Of a stretch of DNA of 64,000 bases, positions 8,511-17,304 are shown one piece after another. This DNA comes from Flavobacterium defluvii (GTDB lineage: Bacteria > Bacteroidota > Bacteroidia > Flavobacteriales > Flavobacteriaceae): NCBI RefSeq assembly GCF_900129555.1, contig NZ_FQWC01000001.1:1-64000 (forward strand), written 5' to 3'. The notes under the pieces are model-generated. The model searched no databases, was not told where the DNA came from, and worked only from the letters and a program-made list of their open reading frames with translations. How positions within the stretch are numbered: the first letter of the stretch is position 1; each line of letters opens with the position of its first letter. The translations under genes and the position numbers were made by a program.

Positions 8511-10022
8511 ATGAATGCTTTACAGGAAATATCAAACATGATGAATGAATCAGAAAAAAAGGCATTTACACAATATCTTTCAAAAAAAAATAAGCGCAAA
8601 GATACAGGTAATATAGAATTATTTAATTCTTTAAAAACTGATGATATAAAAATTAAAAAATATATTTCAAAGGATAAAAAAAGTTCTGATGCCTATCATG
8701 CTCTCAGGAAAAGACTTTATGACAATATGATTGATTTCATGGCAAATCGAAGTTTTGAAAATGATACCTCACAAGAAAACACAATTCTTCGCCTTATAGT
8801 TGTAAGTCGTTTATTTTTTGAACATAAATTGATAAAAACAGCTTTTAAATGTCTTGCGAAAGCAGAAGAAACCGCATTAAATATTGAGCACTTTAGTCTT
8901 CTTAATGAAATCTATCTGACCCAGATACAATTTGCCCATTTTAATTTATCAGAACCAATCGAAAAAATAATAGAGAAATTTAAAGCCAATAAAAAACAGC
9001 TTGAATATGAGCAACAGCTTAATTTAGGTTATGCAGTTTTGCGTCGCGAACTTGCTGCTATTTATCACGAAAGCCGGATAGTAGATTTTCAGGCACTTAT
9101 AAAAAATACAATTGAAACACATGGAATATCTTTAAAAGAAGGATTAACTTTTAAATCTCTATATCAAATTCTGTTTATTGCAAACGAATATGCTTCTATA
9201 AACAACAATTTCTCACTTATTCAGCCTTTTGTCATTAAAAGCTATCGATTTATTAGTAAAAAAAACGATTTGATTGATAGACATTTATACTATCATATAT
9301 ACATCTTATACTTTATTGCTAACTTTTATTTTCGAAATGGTCAGTTTACAAAATCTTTGCACTATCTTAATTTAATGTTTTCAGAGCTTCAGAAACAATC
9401 AGGAAAGTATTATGAACGTTTTTGTCTTCGATATTTTTTATTATTAGCCTTCAATGAAAATTATCTTGGTAATGCTCAAAAAGCAATAGAAATTGCAGAG
9501 AAAGCTCTTTCTTCAAACAAAAAAGCAGATCCTAATGATAGTAACGATATTCGTCTTATGCTGATCGTTTTTTATTTACAGCAAAATTCCGGTCGCAATT
9601 CTATAAAAGAAATGGCAAAATTAAACCATACCGACAATTGGTATGAAAAAAAAATGGGTATGGACTGGACTATCAAAAAGTGTCTTGTCGAAATCCTTTT
9701 ACATGTAGAACAAGAAAACATCGAACTGGCTATCTCCCGAATAAAAAGTTTTAAACGACGATATAAAAAATACCTTTTGACGGTAAATGAAGAACGTGTT
9801 GTTCAATATCTTTTATTTGTAGAACAATATGCCATGAAACCTGAAATTATACAAACACAAAAATTTCAAAAAGCAATAGAAGATTTTATAATTACTTCTC
9901 AAAACGGTCCTAAAGATATTTTAATCATGAGTTTTTTAGCCTGGTTATTGGCAAAAGTGAGACGAAAAACGATTTATCAAACAACCTTAAATCTCCTTAC
10001 GACCTACTTCCCTACTGCATAG
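8511..10022 (+). CDS. Large all-helical, TPR-like repeat protein, unknown function
   Basis: A 503-aa soluble protein with no signal peptide. It is rich in K, L, I, F and Y and reads as stacked amphipathic helices. Segments such as 'FYFRNGQFTKSLHYLNLM' and 'YLGNAQKAIEIAEKALSS' have the spacing of TPR-like helix pairs (about residues 275-340). The N-terminus 'MNALQEISNMMNESEKKAFTQYL' and 'SDAYHALRKRLYDNMIDFM' may be a separate helical domain. No enzymatic motif seen. It points toward the eCIS locus but is separated from it by tRNA-Glu and another gene, so a link is not shown. Confidence 0.75.
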   Translation: MNALQEISNMMNESEKKAFTQYLSKKNKRKDTGNIELFNSLKTDDIKIKKYISKDKKSSDAYHALRKRLYDNMIDFMANRSFENDTSQENTILRLIVVSRLFFEHKLIKTAFKCLAKAEETALNIEHFSLLNEIYLTQIQFAHFNLSEPIEKIIEKFKANKKQLEYEQQLNLGYAVLRRELAAIYHESRIVDFQALIKNTIETHGISLKEGLTFKSLYQILFIANEYASINNNFSLIQPFVIKSYRFISKKNDLIDRHLYYHIYILYFIANFYFRNGQFTKSLHYLNLMFSELQKQSGKYYERFCLRYFLLLAFNENYLGNAQKAIEIAEKALSSNKKADPNDSNDIRLMLIVFYLQQNSGRNSIKEMAKLNHTDNWYEKKMGMDWTIKKCLVEILLHVEQENIELAISRIKSFKRRYKKYLLTVNEERVVQYLLFVEQYAMKPEIIQTQKFQKAIEDFIITSQNGPKDILIMSFLAWLLAKVRRKTIYQTTLNLLTTYFPTA

Positions 10023-10233
10023 TCTAATAAAAAATTAAGAATTGAGACTCTATTTTCTCCTTAACAAATTAAAGCTTTTAAGAAATATCTGAAGTTTTTT
10101 TAACCATACTGAAATATTTTTTATTTATAAACCATTAATTTTTAACTTCTTAAAAACAACCACAAAAATTTTTAAAAATTCTTTTTGCACATTCCAAAAA
10201 TAATTGCACTTTTGCACCCGCATTAGAAAAGCA
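10023..10233. other. Intergenic stretch with the tRNA-Glu promoter
   Basis: A/T-rich, no gene. Its right end holds TTTG (10184-10187), a 19-bp spacer and CACTTTTG (10207-10214): the Bacteroidota promoter spacing with a weakened -7 box, 20 bp before the tRNA. Confidence 0.6.
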
Positions 10234-10305
10234 GGTCCGTTCGTCTATCGGTTAGGACGCCAGGTTTTCATCCTGGTAAGGGGGGTTCGATTCCCCCACG
10301 GACTA
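10234..10305 (+). tRNA. tRNA-Glu (TTC)
   Basis: A 72-nt cloverleaf: acceptor GGTCCGT with ACGGACT (G1:T72 wobble), D arm GTCT..GGAC, anticodon arm CCAGG-TTTTCAT-CCTGG giving anticodon TTC, T arm GGGGG-TTCGATT-CCCCC, discriminator A. CCA is not encoded. A GAAA-tetraloop terminator follows at 10318. Confidence 0.95.
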
Positions 10306-10316
10306 CTTATCAGAGA

Positions 10317-10348
10317 AAAGCTTCAGAGAAATCTGGAGCTTTTTTTAT
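10317..10348 (+). terminator. Intrinsic terminator after tRNA-Glu
   Basis: Same hairpin as after tRNA-fMet: AAGCTTCAGA (10318-10327), GAAA loop, TCTGGAGCTT (10332-10341), then seven T. Confidence 0.85.
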
Positions 10349-10452
10349 TTTCTTAAAATCACTTTTGTAAGGTTAACCAGTCAAAAACCTACTTATAGCA
10401 TTAAATACTATTTTCTTAGTCGCTTTACTTTCTAATTAGAATATGTTTTTTA

Positions 10453-10460
10453 TAAATTTG
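10453..10460 (+). promoter_or_regulatory. Candidate -7 promoter element for the Ppx-like gene
   Basis: TAAATTTG fits TAnnTTTG exactly, 95 bp before the ATG. There is no good TTG at the expected distance upstream, so the assignment is tentative. Confidence 0.4.
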
Positions 10461-10555
10461 CAGCAAAATCCGCAGCAGTATTATTCGCAAAAATCACAAT
10501 TACAACAAGCGAAAATCTCTCATTTTTTCATTAAAAAGAATAATTTAACGACACA

Positions 10556-11650
10556 ATGCTAAAAAAACACAACCCCCTTATTTTAATTTTTACCTTTTTA
10601 AGTTTATTTTTTTCCACCAATTCATTTTCTCAAAAAAGCCTTTATGCCGGAATTGAAATTGGACGCAGAGCTATCAAAGTCTCTGTTCTGGATGTAAACA
10701 ACATCAGAAAAGCTGATTATAAAATTCTTTCGTTCTGGACAGAAAGAATTCCTTTTGCAGATCATATTGCTGCTAACGGCGAATTGACTCAGGAAGATAT
10801 TGACAGAACTACTGTAATTGTTACTGATCAATTGAATAAAATAAGAGCCGAACACAAAATTCTTGAGGAGAACATCTTTATCGTAGCCGCTCCAGTTTTT
10901 TCATCTGCACGCAACGTTGATGTTTTAAAAAATAAAATTACAACTCTTACAAATAAAGATCTTGAAATCCTTAATGTAAACACAGAAGCTAAAACACTGG
11001 TAAAAGGTGCTATGCCTCCGGTTGATTATGCTAATGCTTTCTTACTTGATATTGGTGCACAAACTACTAAAGGCGGTTATATTGATGAACTTGAAGACAA
11101 TAAATTAGAGTTTATACCTCTTGAGCTTGATTTCGGTACAATGACTCTTACTGATGCCGTAAAGAAAACAGTTGTAAATCCGTCTCAGGCAAATGATATG
11201 TCAACTTATCAGGAAAAATCTTTTGATTTTAACTCGATTCTGCGCAAAAAAGTTCAGGAAATGCTGGACAAAAATCCTCCTTTGGTAAAAAAAGATAAAA
11301 TATACTTATCTGGTGGAGCAGTTTGGGCTTTTGCAACTTTATACTATAACGAAAATGTAAAAGAACATTACGTTTCTTTAAGCCTGCAGGATGTTATCGA
11401 TTATGATGCTATTTTGAAAAATAATTTTGTCAAGTTTACTAACCTTGCAAAAACAAATAAAGAAGCTGCGAGAGTTTTGAGTACATACGATCAAAAATAT
11501 CTTATTTCTGCAAATAATATCCTTGTAGCCTGTTTAGAAAGTATTCCGAATTTAGAAAACAAAAAAGTTTTCTTTGTTAAAGAAGGACAAACAATCTGGC
11601 TTATCTCATTTATTGCAGATCGCTCTAAAAAAGTAAATACAAATTTTTAA
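10556..11650 (+). CDS. Exported Ppx/GppA- or actin-fold-like protein (ASKHA fold)
   Basis: A 364-aa protein with a signal peptide (hydrophobic residues 8-22, cleavage after 'NSFS'). The mature part shows the three sequence blocks of the ASKHA nucleotide-binding fold as in exopolyphosphatase: 'AGIEIGRRAIKVSVLDV' (phosphate 1, about residues 31-47), 'NAFLLDIGAQTTKGGYI' (phosphate 2, about 161-177) and 'KIYLSGGAVWAFATLYY' (adenosine-like, about 246-262). In the first block the usual Asp is Glu. Export is odd for an ATP- or phosphate-transfer fold, so it may act on periplasmic polyphosphate or have lost catalysis. Monocistronic, with its own terminator. Confidence 0.7.
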   Translation: MLKKHNPLILIFTFLSLFFSTNSFSQKSLYAGIEIGRRAIKVSVLDVNNIRKADYKILSFWTERIPFADHIAANGELTQEDIDRTTVIVTDQLNKIRAEHKILEENIFIVAAPVFSSARNVDVLKNKITTLTNKDLEILNVNTEAKTLVKGAMPPVDYANAFLLDIGAQTTKGGYIDELEDNKLEFIPLELDFGTMTLTDAVKKTVVNPSQANDMSTYQEKSFDFNSILRKKVQEMLDKNPPLVKKDKIYLSGGAVWAFATLYYNENVKEHYVSLSLQDVIDYDAILKNNFVKFTNLAKTNKEAARVLSTYDQKYLISANNILVACLESIPNLENKKVFFVKEGQTIWLISFIADRSKKVNTNF

Positions 11651-11675
11651 ATATCATTTCTTCAATCATAATTAT

Positions 11676-11706
11676 CAAAGAGAACTTATTAAGTTCTCTT
11701 TTTTTA
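11676..11706 (+). terminator. Intrinsic terminator after the Ppx-like gene
   Basis: Stem AAAGAGAACTT (11677-11687) with AAGTTCTCTTT (11691-11701), ATT loop and a continuing T run. Confidence 0.85.
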
Positions 11707-11800
11707 TGCCGTAAAATCAACGTTTTTGAGCTTTTTTACCACAAAGAACAAACATCAAACAACTAACTGAATTTCAGTAATTTAAAAAGTAAAAATACGC

Positions 11801-11830
11801 TAAAAAAAGGGGAAAATTCCCCTTTTTTTA
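11801..11830. terminator. Second hairpin, bidirectional A/T-flanked
   Basis: GGGGAA/TTCCCC core extended by seven A on the left and seven T on the right (11802-11829). It insulates the eCIS locus from genes to the left. Confidence 0.7.
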
Positions 11831-11989
11831 TAGCTTCTCATTGTTCTAATTTAGCCAAACTATAAGCCTTGTTTCTATTACAAGTTTTAACCAAAGCCAG
11901 AAACCCCCATCTCTCGTTTTTTAATCTGCGCCGTGAAACTGATTTCTTTCGGTAAACTTTCATATAGTATTATTATAAAATATTACAAG

Positions 11990-12592
11990 ATGATTTATGA
12001 AGTTATTCAAATAATTGCAGAACAAGTAAACAACTATCTCGACGAAATTGGGCTAGAAAAAAGTGTTGTACCTGAAAACATTGCTTTTTTAGAATCCCAC
12101 AATGATGATATGGAGAATCCGTTAGAAGACAGTGTTATACTTACGCTAATAAATATAGATGAAGAATCAACTTTAAAAAACTTCCCAAATCATACTGTCA
12201 AAAACGATAAAACAATTTACCAAAACAGTATTATCAATTTAAATCTGTATTTGCTATTTAGCGCTAATAGAGACAAATACATCAATTCTCTTAATGATAT
12301 TTCAAAAATAATAGCCTTTTTTCAGGGTAAAAAACTCTTTACACAAGCCAATACTATTTTCAACAGAAATAATGTCGCAATGTCTAATATTGACAACTTC
12401 AAATTTACTGTCGAACTCTACACTCCCACTTTTGAAGAACTAAATTATATCTGGGGAACACTTGGCGGCAAGCAGCTTCCGTCGGCTTTATATAAAGTTA
12501 GTATGATCCAGATTGAACGCAATATCGCTCAGGGCGAAGGACAGCTTATAAGCAAAGTTAAAGGTGTAACCAAAACAAAAGACCAGTCATGA
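11990..12592 (+). CDS. eCIS cap/tube-terminator protein, DUF4255 (Pvc16-like)
   Basis: I start at the ATG at 11990 (MIYEVIQIIAEQVNNYLDEI), giving 200 aa; the frame is open upstream but lacks family character there. DUF4255 proteins correspond to Pvc16 of Photorhabdus PVC particles and cap the distal end of the contractile tube. Seen here: the N-terminal helix, the acidic strand 'SVILTLINIDEESTLKN', the tyrosine-containing 'NLNLYLLFSANRDKYINSL' and the end of the fold 'LPSALYKVSMIQIERN'. First gene of the eCIS operon; its last bases overlap the next gene by 4 bp (ATGA). Confidence 0.9.
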   Translation: MIYEVIQIIAEQVNNYLDEIGLEKSVVPENIAFLESHNDDMENPLEDSVILTLINIDEESTLKNFPNHTVKNDKTIYQNSIINLNLYLLFSANRDKYINSLNDISKIIAFFQGKKLFTQANTIFNRNNVAMSNIDNFKFTVELYTPTFEELNYIWGTLGGKQLPSALYKVSMIQIERNIAQGEGQLISKVKGVTKTKDQS

Positions 12593-13431
12593 GTTTTTCT
12601 ATTACATACGGATTGTTGTTTGAAGTAACGCTGTTTCACAATTATTTTCTGAACAGCGGCGAAGAAACTTTTGCAGGCATGTCTGCTGCAAATAAAGAAA
12701 AAATGCTGCAAAACTTTGGTATTAGTGCATTTACAACAATAGAACCAACACTTGAAACCAATGCTATACTGAAAAACTACAAAATGATATTCAAAAAAAC
12801 CAAAACCGGTTTTAGAGTATACATCAAAGTTAAAGAAACAGATGAAACCGATCCGTTTATAAAAACTCCTTTAAGTCTAAATTTGAAATTTTTAATTGCA
12901 ATCAACGATTATCAATTTGAAAATTACACCAATCTAGACTTTGTTCCAAATCAGGTATTCTTATTTAGTAATGCTAAACCGGCAACAGAACCCGCTTCAT
13001 TCGAATATCTTCCAAAAATAAACGACAACAAATTAATTTCAGATGCCTTTTTAGTATCCGAAGAAACTACTGCCAATTTAATTTCGGCACTGCATACATC
13101 AGAACAGCAAGATATCTTCGGAATTGTTTCCTTAAACCTCAAAGGCGACAATGTTCCCGGAAATATTGTAACGAATGCAGGCAAAATACTGAGTCCAAAT
13201 TTCAAAATCCATTTTGATAACCGAAAAACACTTTGGAAATACATCAATACAAAAACCGCTGCCGAAATTGAGACCAATGCACCAAAACCATTAACACGTT
13301 CTGGTTTTGTCGAACTCGACCCTCTTACCGATTTTACTCCGGCAGAACCGGCAGACAGCCATTATCCAAATCCATCGGTAAAATCAATTACAAAAATCAA
13401 TGGTGATTACTACTCTGAAATATTTATTTAA
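12589..13431 (+). CDS. eCIS-associated protein of unknown function
   Basis: A 280-aa protein without signal peptide or membrane segment. It begins 'MSFSITYGLLFEVTLFHNYF' and is mainly predicted strand, with many F/Y/N residues and 'KSITKINGDYYSEIF' near the end. I do not recognise a domain. It overlaps the DUF4255 gene by 4 bp, which implies translational coupling, and precedes the sheath gene by 19 bp. Position next to the cap gene suggests a second cap/collar or sheath-end component; that is inference from order only. Confidence 0.8.
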   Translation: MSFSITYGLLFEVTLFHNYFLNSGEETFAGMSAANKEKMLQNFGISAFTTIEPTLETNAILKNYKMIFKKTKTGFRVYIKVKETDETDPFIKTPLSLNLKFLIAINDYQFENYTNLDFVPNQVFLFSNAKPATEPASFEYLPKINDNKLISDAFLVSEETTANLISALHTSEQQDIFGIVSLNLKGDNVPGNIVTNAGKILSPNFKIHFDNRKTLWKYINTKTAAEIETNAPKPLTRSGFVELDPLTDFTPAEPADSHYPNPSVKSITKINGDYYSEIFI

Positions 13432-13450
13432 TAATTAAAAACAATTAATC

Positions 13451-15550
13451 ATGGCAACAACTTACAAAACACCCGGGGTATATGTTGAGGAAATCGTAAA
13501 GTTCCCTCCTTCCGTTGCCCAGGTAGAAACAGCAATTCCGGCCTTTATTGGCTATACCGAAAAAGCTGTTAAAAAAGTAGATAACGATTTGAAAAACATT
13601 CCTACCCGAATTACTTCTTTACTGGATTACGAAACGTATTTTGGATTTGCCTATCCAGAAGATACCATAACAGTAAATGTTACCGATGTTGTAACCGACA
13701 ATGTTATAACCGAAAGAAATATAGTGGTAAATCAGCCAAGTGCTCCAAAACCATTTTTAATGTATTATTCGCTTCAAATGTATTTTGCAAACGGCGGAGG
13801 CCCATGCTATATCATTTCTGTAAATAGCTATGAAAATAATACCGGAAATCAAAACACTGTTCTTTTTGATGATTTAAATGATGGATTGGATTTATTAAAA
13901 GCTGAAGACGAACCAACTTTAATATTGTTTCCAGATGCAAAAGCATTAAGTGCCGATGAATTTTATGCCTTATATTCAAATGCCTTAATGCAGTGCCACG
14001 ATCTTCAGGACAGATTCACTATTATTGATACTTATACCTCAACTGATGTTGGAGCAGATTCTCTAACATTAAGAGGCAAAATTTCTCTTGAAAAAGATTA
14101 TCTGAAATACGGAGCTGCTTATTATCCTTATCTCGATACTATTCTTGATTATCGATATAATGAAGATGATATTTTAATTACACACATTACCAATGTTCCT
14201 GATGCTATTTCTACAGCTTTGAGCGAAGTTCAGGGTATCCTGACAACTATTCCGCTTACTGTTACTAATTTAATTGAAGTAACTGATGATGACACAGATG
14301 GTACAAACGATTTAATTGAAGGAAGCATTGCAAATGTCCTAAAGTATATTGACGATGCCACAGGATATGATAACACAGGAGCCGGAACATTTACGGTGGC
14401 AAAAACAGTCGCTTTCGTTCCTCTTTTAGAAACGTTAACAGGACATTTGGGTACTTTAATTTCGGCTAAAGAAAAAATTCAAAATGCTGCGAATTCCGCC
14501 ATTGCATCTGTAGAAGAAGTTGCCGGAGCAGGAAATGATCTTCAAACTGCATTGAATACATTTGTTGGTTTATTCGAAGGCAGCAACAAAATAGAAAAAG
14601 TAAGAGACAACCTTGTTGATTTAACTGCAAAATTAAAGGCCGCAAATACCCCTTTAAAAGTACAGCAAAATGTAAAAACCAATACTACAAACGTAATTTC
14701 AGAAATTGCAAAACTTCTTGCTTTTAGTGCACCTGCATCAATTACAGACTTACCGGATAATACTTTAGCTATTACAACTGATGTATTAAATCTTTCTTCA
14801 GGAACAGATGATATTGTAACCTTAATTGAAAACATTAAAGATGAAATTACACTTCTTAATAATACTGATATCAATAATGGCGCGATGAACGGCCGTTACC
14901 TTGGCGATATTGAAGGTCTAGATAATAAATCATACAATGCTATAAAAGCAGAGATTTTAGCACTTCCGCTTACACTTCCTCCAAGCAGCGCTGTTGCCGG
15001 TATTTATGCCCGTGTAGATTCTAACAGAGGTGTTTGGAAAGCGCCTGCAAACGTGGGCATAAACTATGTAGTAAAACCAGCTTTAAAAATAACTAATGTC
15101 GATCAGGACAATCTTAATGTAGATACCGTAGGCGGTAAATCCATTAATGCTATCAGAAGTTTTACAGGCAAAGGAACCTTGATTTGGGGATCAAGAACGC
15201 TGGCTGGTAATGACAACGAATGGCGCTATGTTCCTGTTCGACGTTTCTTTAACATGGCCGAAGAATCCATCAAAAAAGCAACAGAGCAGTTCGTATTTGA
15301 ACCTAACGATGCCAATACCTGGATTAGAGTAAGAGCCATGATCGAGAATTTCTTAATTCTTCAATGGAGAGCCGGAGCACTAGCCGGAGCAAAACCAGAA
15401 CAGGCTTTTTATGTGAGAATTGGTTTAGGGCAAACAATGTCTGCTTTGGACATTCTGGAAGGCCGAATGATTGTTGAAATCGGAATGGCAGTAGTTCGTC
15501 CGGCTGAATTTATCATTTTGCGTTTCTCTCACAAAATGCAGGAATCTTAA
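13451..15550 (+). CDS. eCIS contractile tail sheath protein with large internal insertion
   Basis: A 699-aa sheath protein. The N-terminus 'TYKTPGVYVEEIVKFPPSV' and 'IPAFIGYT' is the classic phage/eCIS sheath start, and the C-terminal ~160 residues carry the conserved sheath core (WGSRTL, EWRYVPVRRFFNMAEESI, FVFEPNDANTW, ALDILEGRMIVEIGM, PAEFIILRF). Between about residues 235 and 495 is a ~260-residue, mostly helical, D/T/A-rich insertion not needed for the core fold; many sheaths are 350-500 aa. It would face the outside of the particle. Only one sheath gene is present here, against three in the Photorhabdus PVC clusters. Confidence 0.93.
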   Translation: MATTYKTPGVYVEEIVKFPPSVAQVETAIPAFIGYTEKAVKKVDNDLKNIPTRITSLLDYETYFGFAYPEDTITVNVTDVVTDNVITERNIVVNQPSAPKPFLMYYSLQMYFANGGGPCYIISVNSYENNTGNQNTVLFDDLNDGLDLLKAEDEPTLILFPDAKALSADEFYALYSNALMQCHDLQDRFTIIDTYTSTDVGADSLTLRGKISLEKDYLKYGAAYYPYLDTILDYRYNEDDILITHITNVPDAISTALSEVQGILTTIPLTVTNLIEVTDDDTDGTNDLIEGSIANVLKYIDDATGYDNTGAGTFTVAKTVAFVPLLETLTGHLGTLISAKEKIQNAANSAIASVEEVAGAGNDLQTALNTFVGLFEGSNKIEKVRDNLVDLTAKLKAANTPLKVQQNVKTNTTNVISEIAKLLAFSAPASITDLPDNTLAITTDVLNLSSGTDDIVTLIENIKDEITLLNNTDINNGAMNGRYLGDIEGLDNKSYNAIKAEILALPLTLPPSSAVAGIYARVDSNRGVWKAPANVGINYVVKPALKITNVDQDNLNVDTVGGKSINAIRSFTGKGTLIWGSRTLAGNDNEWRYVPVRRFFNMAEESIKKATEQFVFEPNDANTWIRVRAMIENFLILQWRAGALAGAKPEQAFYVRIGLGQTMSALDILEGRMIVEIGMAVVRPAEFIILRFSHKMQES

Positions 15551-15579
15551 TTAAAATATCAACATTAAAAATATAAATC

Positions 15580-16008
15580 ATGAGCTATCCGCTACCAAAG
15601 TTTCATTTCTCAGTTGACTGGGGTGGAACAAAAATAGGGTTCACAGAAGTTTCCGGATTAGACGTAGAAACTGAAGTAATCGAATACCGTCAGGGAGCAA
15701 GTCCTGAATACAGTAAGATTAAAATGCCAGGCATGCAGAAATTCTCAAACATAACATTAAAAAGAGGAACTTTTGCAAGCGACAATGAATATTACAACTG
15801 GTGGAATACAGTAAAACTAAACACCATAGAAAGAAGAGACATTACAATAAAACTTCTAAACGAAGAGCACGAACCCGTAATTACATGGAAAGTAAAAAAT
15901 GCATGGCCTACAAAAATTCAATCGACTGATTTGAAAGCCGATGGAAATGAAGTTGCTATCGAATCTATGGAATTGGTTCACGAAGGTTTATCTATTCAAA
16001 ATGACTAG
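15580..16008 (+). CDS. eCIS inner tube protein 1 (T4 gp19-like)
   Basis: A 142-aa tail-tube protein. Family blocks: 'PKFHFSVDWGGTKIGFTEVS', 'ITLKRGTFASDNEYYNWW', 'DITIKLLNEEHEPVITW' and the closing strand 'VAIESMELVHEGL'. Proteins of this type (Pvc1 in Photorhabdus) stack as hexamers to form the tube that carries cargo. It follows the sheath gene by 29 bp and precedes a second tube gene by 2 bp. Confidence 0.92.
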   Translation: MSYPLPKFHFSVDWGGTKIGFTEVSGLDVETEVIEYRQGASPEYSKIKMPGMQKFSNITLKRGTFASDNEYYNWWNTVKLNTIERRDITIKLLNEEHEPVITWKVKNAWPTKIQSTDLKADGNEVAIESMELVHEGLSIQND

Positions 16009-16010
16009 TC

Positions 16011-16457
16011 ATGGCTAATTATTATCCACCTGTTGGTTTTCATTTTTTAGTTGAATTTGAAGGTCTTGGTTCGAAAGAAAAAGATCATCAGTTTCAATCG
16101 GTTTCCGGTTTGTCTGTCGACATAGAAACCGAAGAAATTGCCGAAGGTGGAGAAAACAGATTCAAACACAAGCTTCCGGTAAAGACAAAATATCCAAACC
16201 TGACTTTAAAAAGAGGAATTCTGATTGATTCTGTAGTTATTGACTGGTGCAGAGATGCCATAGAAAACTTCTCTTTCAAACCCGTAAACCTGACAATCAA
16301 ACTGCTGAATGAAGAACATCAGCCTTTGATTTCATGGAACGTTGTCCATGCTTATCCTGTAAAATGGGCCGTCGAAGATTTTAATGCCGAAGAAAGCAAG
16401 CTCGTTGTCGAAAGCTTTGAGCTTACCTACAATTATTTCACCTTAATTAAAAGTTAG
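16011..16457 (+). CDS. eCIS inner tube protein 2 (T4 gp19-like)
   Basis: A 148-aa paralogue of the preceding tube protein. Shared blocks are 'PPVGFHFLVEFEGLG', 'FQSVSGLSVDIETEEI', 'NLTLKRGILIDSVVIDW' and 'LTIKLLNEEHQPLISW'. In PVC-type particles one such paralogue forms the tube shaft and another (Pvc5-like) the initiation ring at the baseplate; which does what here cannot be told from sequence, but gene order favours this one as the baseplate-proximal ring. Confidence 0.9.
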   Translation: MANYYPPVGFHFLVEFEGLGSKEKDHQFQSVSGLSVDIETEEIAEGGENRFKHKLPVKTKYPNLTLKRGILIDSVVIDWCRDAIENFSFKPVNLTIKLLNEEHQPLISWNVVHAYPVKWAVEDFNAEESKLVVESFELTYNYFTLIKS

Positions 16458-16459
16458 TT

Positions 16460-16618
16460 ATGCCAATAGAAATAAAAGAGCTTCACATTAAAATTAACGT
16501 GAACGAAGGATCAAAACAAGCGCCTCCGCCCAATGCTCCAAAAAGCAAAGACGAAGACCCTGTAGCTGAATGTGTAGAACAAGTAATGAAAATCATCGAA
16601 CGTAAAAAAGAACGATAG
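16460..16618 (+). CDS. DUF5908 family small eCIS protein
   Basis: A 52-aa protein: N-terminal strand 'MPIEIKELHIKINVNEG', a proline/lysine linker, and a C-terminal helix 'VAECVEQVMKIIERKKER'. This matches the DUF5908 pattern found in eCIS loci between tube and LysM genes, at the position of Pvc6. It starts 2 bp after the second tube gene's stop and ends 2 bp before the LysM gene, so it is firmly embedded in the operon. Function unknown; a small baseplate or assembly factor is likely. Confidence 0.85.
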   Translation: MPIEIKELHIKINVNEGSKQAPPPNAPKSKDEDPVAECVEQVMKIIERKKER

Positions 16619-16620
16619 CC

Positions 16621-17304
16621 ATGCCAGGAGAATTAGAAAAACTAAAAGTAGTTGCATATAGTGACCCGGAATTCAACAACAAAATTGCTGATGGCGAATT
16701 TTCTACGCTGATGAATCCTGAAAAGTATACCTATCACTATAAAATCGAAACCGATGAAACTCAGGCTTCTGGAACAAGTACGGTTTCTCCAAGGTTCAAT
16801 AAAAAATTACCTGAAAACCTTGAACTCGATTTTGTTTTTGATCGTTCCGGAGTAATTAACGGTTACGCAAGCTCGAATGATGGGATTATCGATGACATTG
16901 AGAAATTCAAAAAAGTCATTTTGGATTACAATGGAGATGAACACAAACCCAATTATCTCGTGATTTCCTGGGGAACATTGCTTTTTAAAGGTGCTTTGAC
17001 AGAAATGGATGTTGAGTTTAAACTCTTTAAACCCGACGGAACTCCAATAAGAGCAGTTGCAAAAGCAAAGTTTCAGGGTTTTGTCGAAGATAATCTGAGA
17101 GCAGCCAGAGAAAATAACAAATCGCCAGACTTAACACATTACAGAACAGTAAAAGAAGGTGATACGCTTCCATTAATGTCGTATCACATTTACGGCGATT
17201 CTAAGTATTATCTCGAAGTTGCGAGAGTCAATAACATAGTCAATTTCAGAAAATTAAAAACCGGACAAAAACTCTTTTTTCCACCATTACAAAAACAATC
17301 CTGA
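16621..17304 (+). CDS. eCIS baseplate hub/tube adaptor with LysM domain (Pvc7-like)
   Basis: A 227-aa protein. The N-terminal ~165 residues have the CIS tube-adaptor pattern ('FSTLMNPEKYTYHYKIETDE', 'NLELDFVFDRSG', 'YLVISWGTLLFKGALTEMDV'), and the C-terminal ~45 residues are a LysM domain ('TVKEGDTLPLMSYHIYGDSK', then 'VNNIVNFRKLKTGQKLFFPP'). The equivalent protein bridges tube and spike. Stop and the next start overlap (TGATG), which implies coupled translation with the spike. Confidence 0.92.
   Translation: MPGELEKLKVVAYSDPEFNNKIADGEFSTLMNPEKYTYHYKIETDETQASGTSTVSPRFNKKLPENLELDFVFDRSGVINGYASSNDGIIDDIEKFKKVILDYNGDEHKPNYLVISWGTLLFKGALTEMDVEFKLFKPDGTPIRAVAKAKFQGFVEDNLRAARENNKSPDLTHYRTVKEGDTLPLMSYHIYGDSKYYLEVARVNNIVNFRKLKTGQKLFFPPLQKQS

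Noticed and set aside
8511..11650. Treating the helical-repeat and Ppx-like genes as part of the eCIS
   Set aside because: They are separated from it by tRNA-Glu and by strong terminators, and do not correspond to any known eCIS component.
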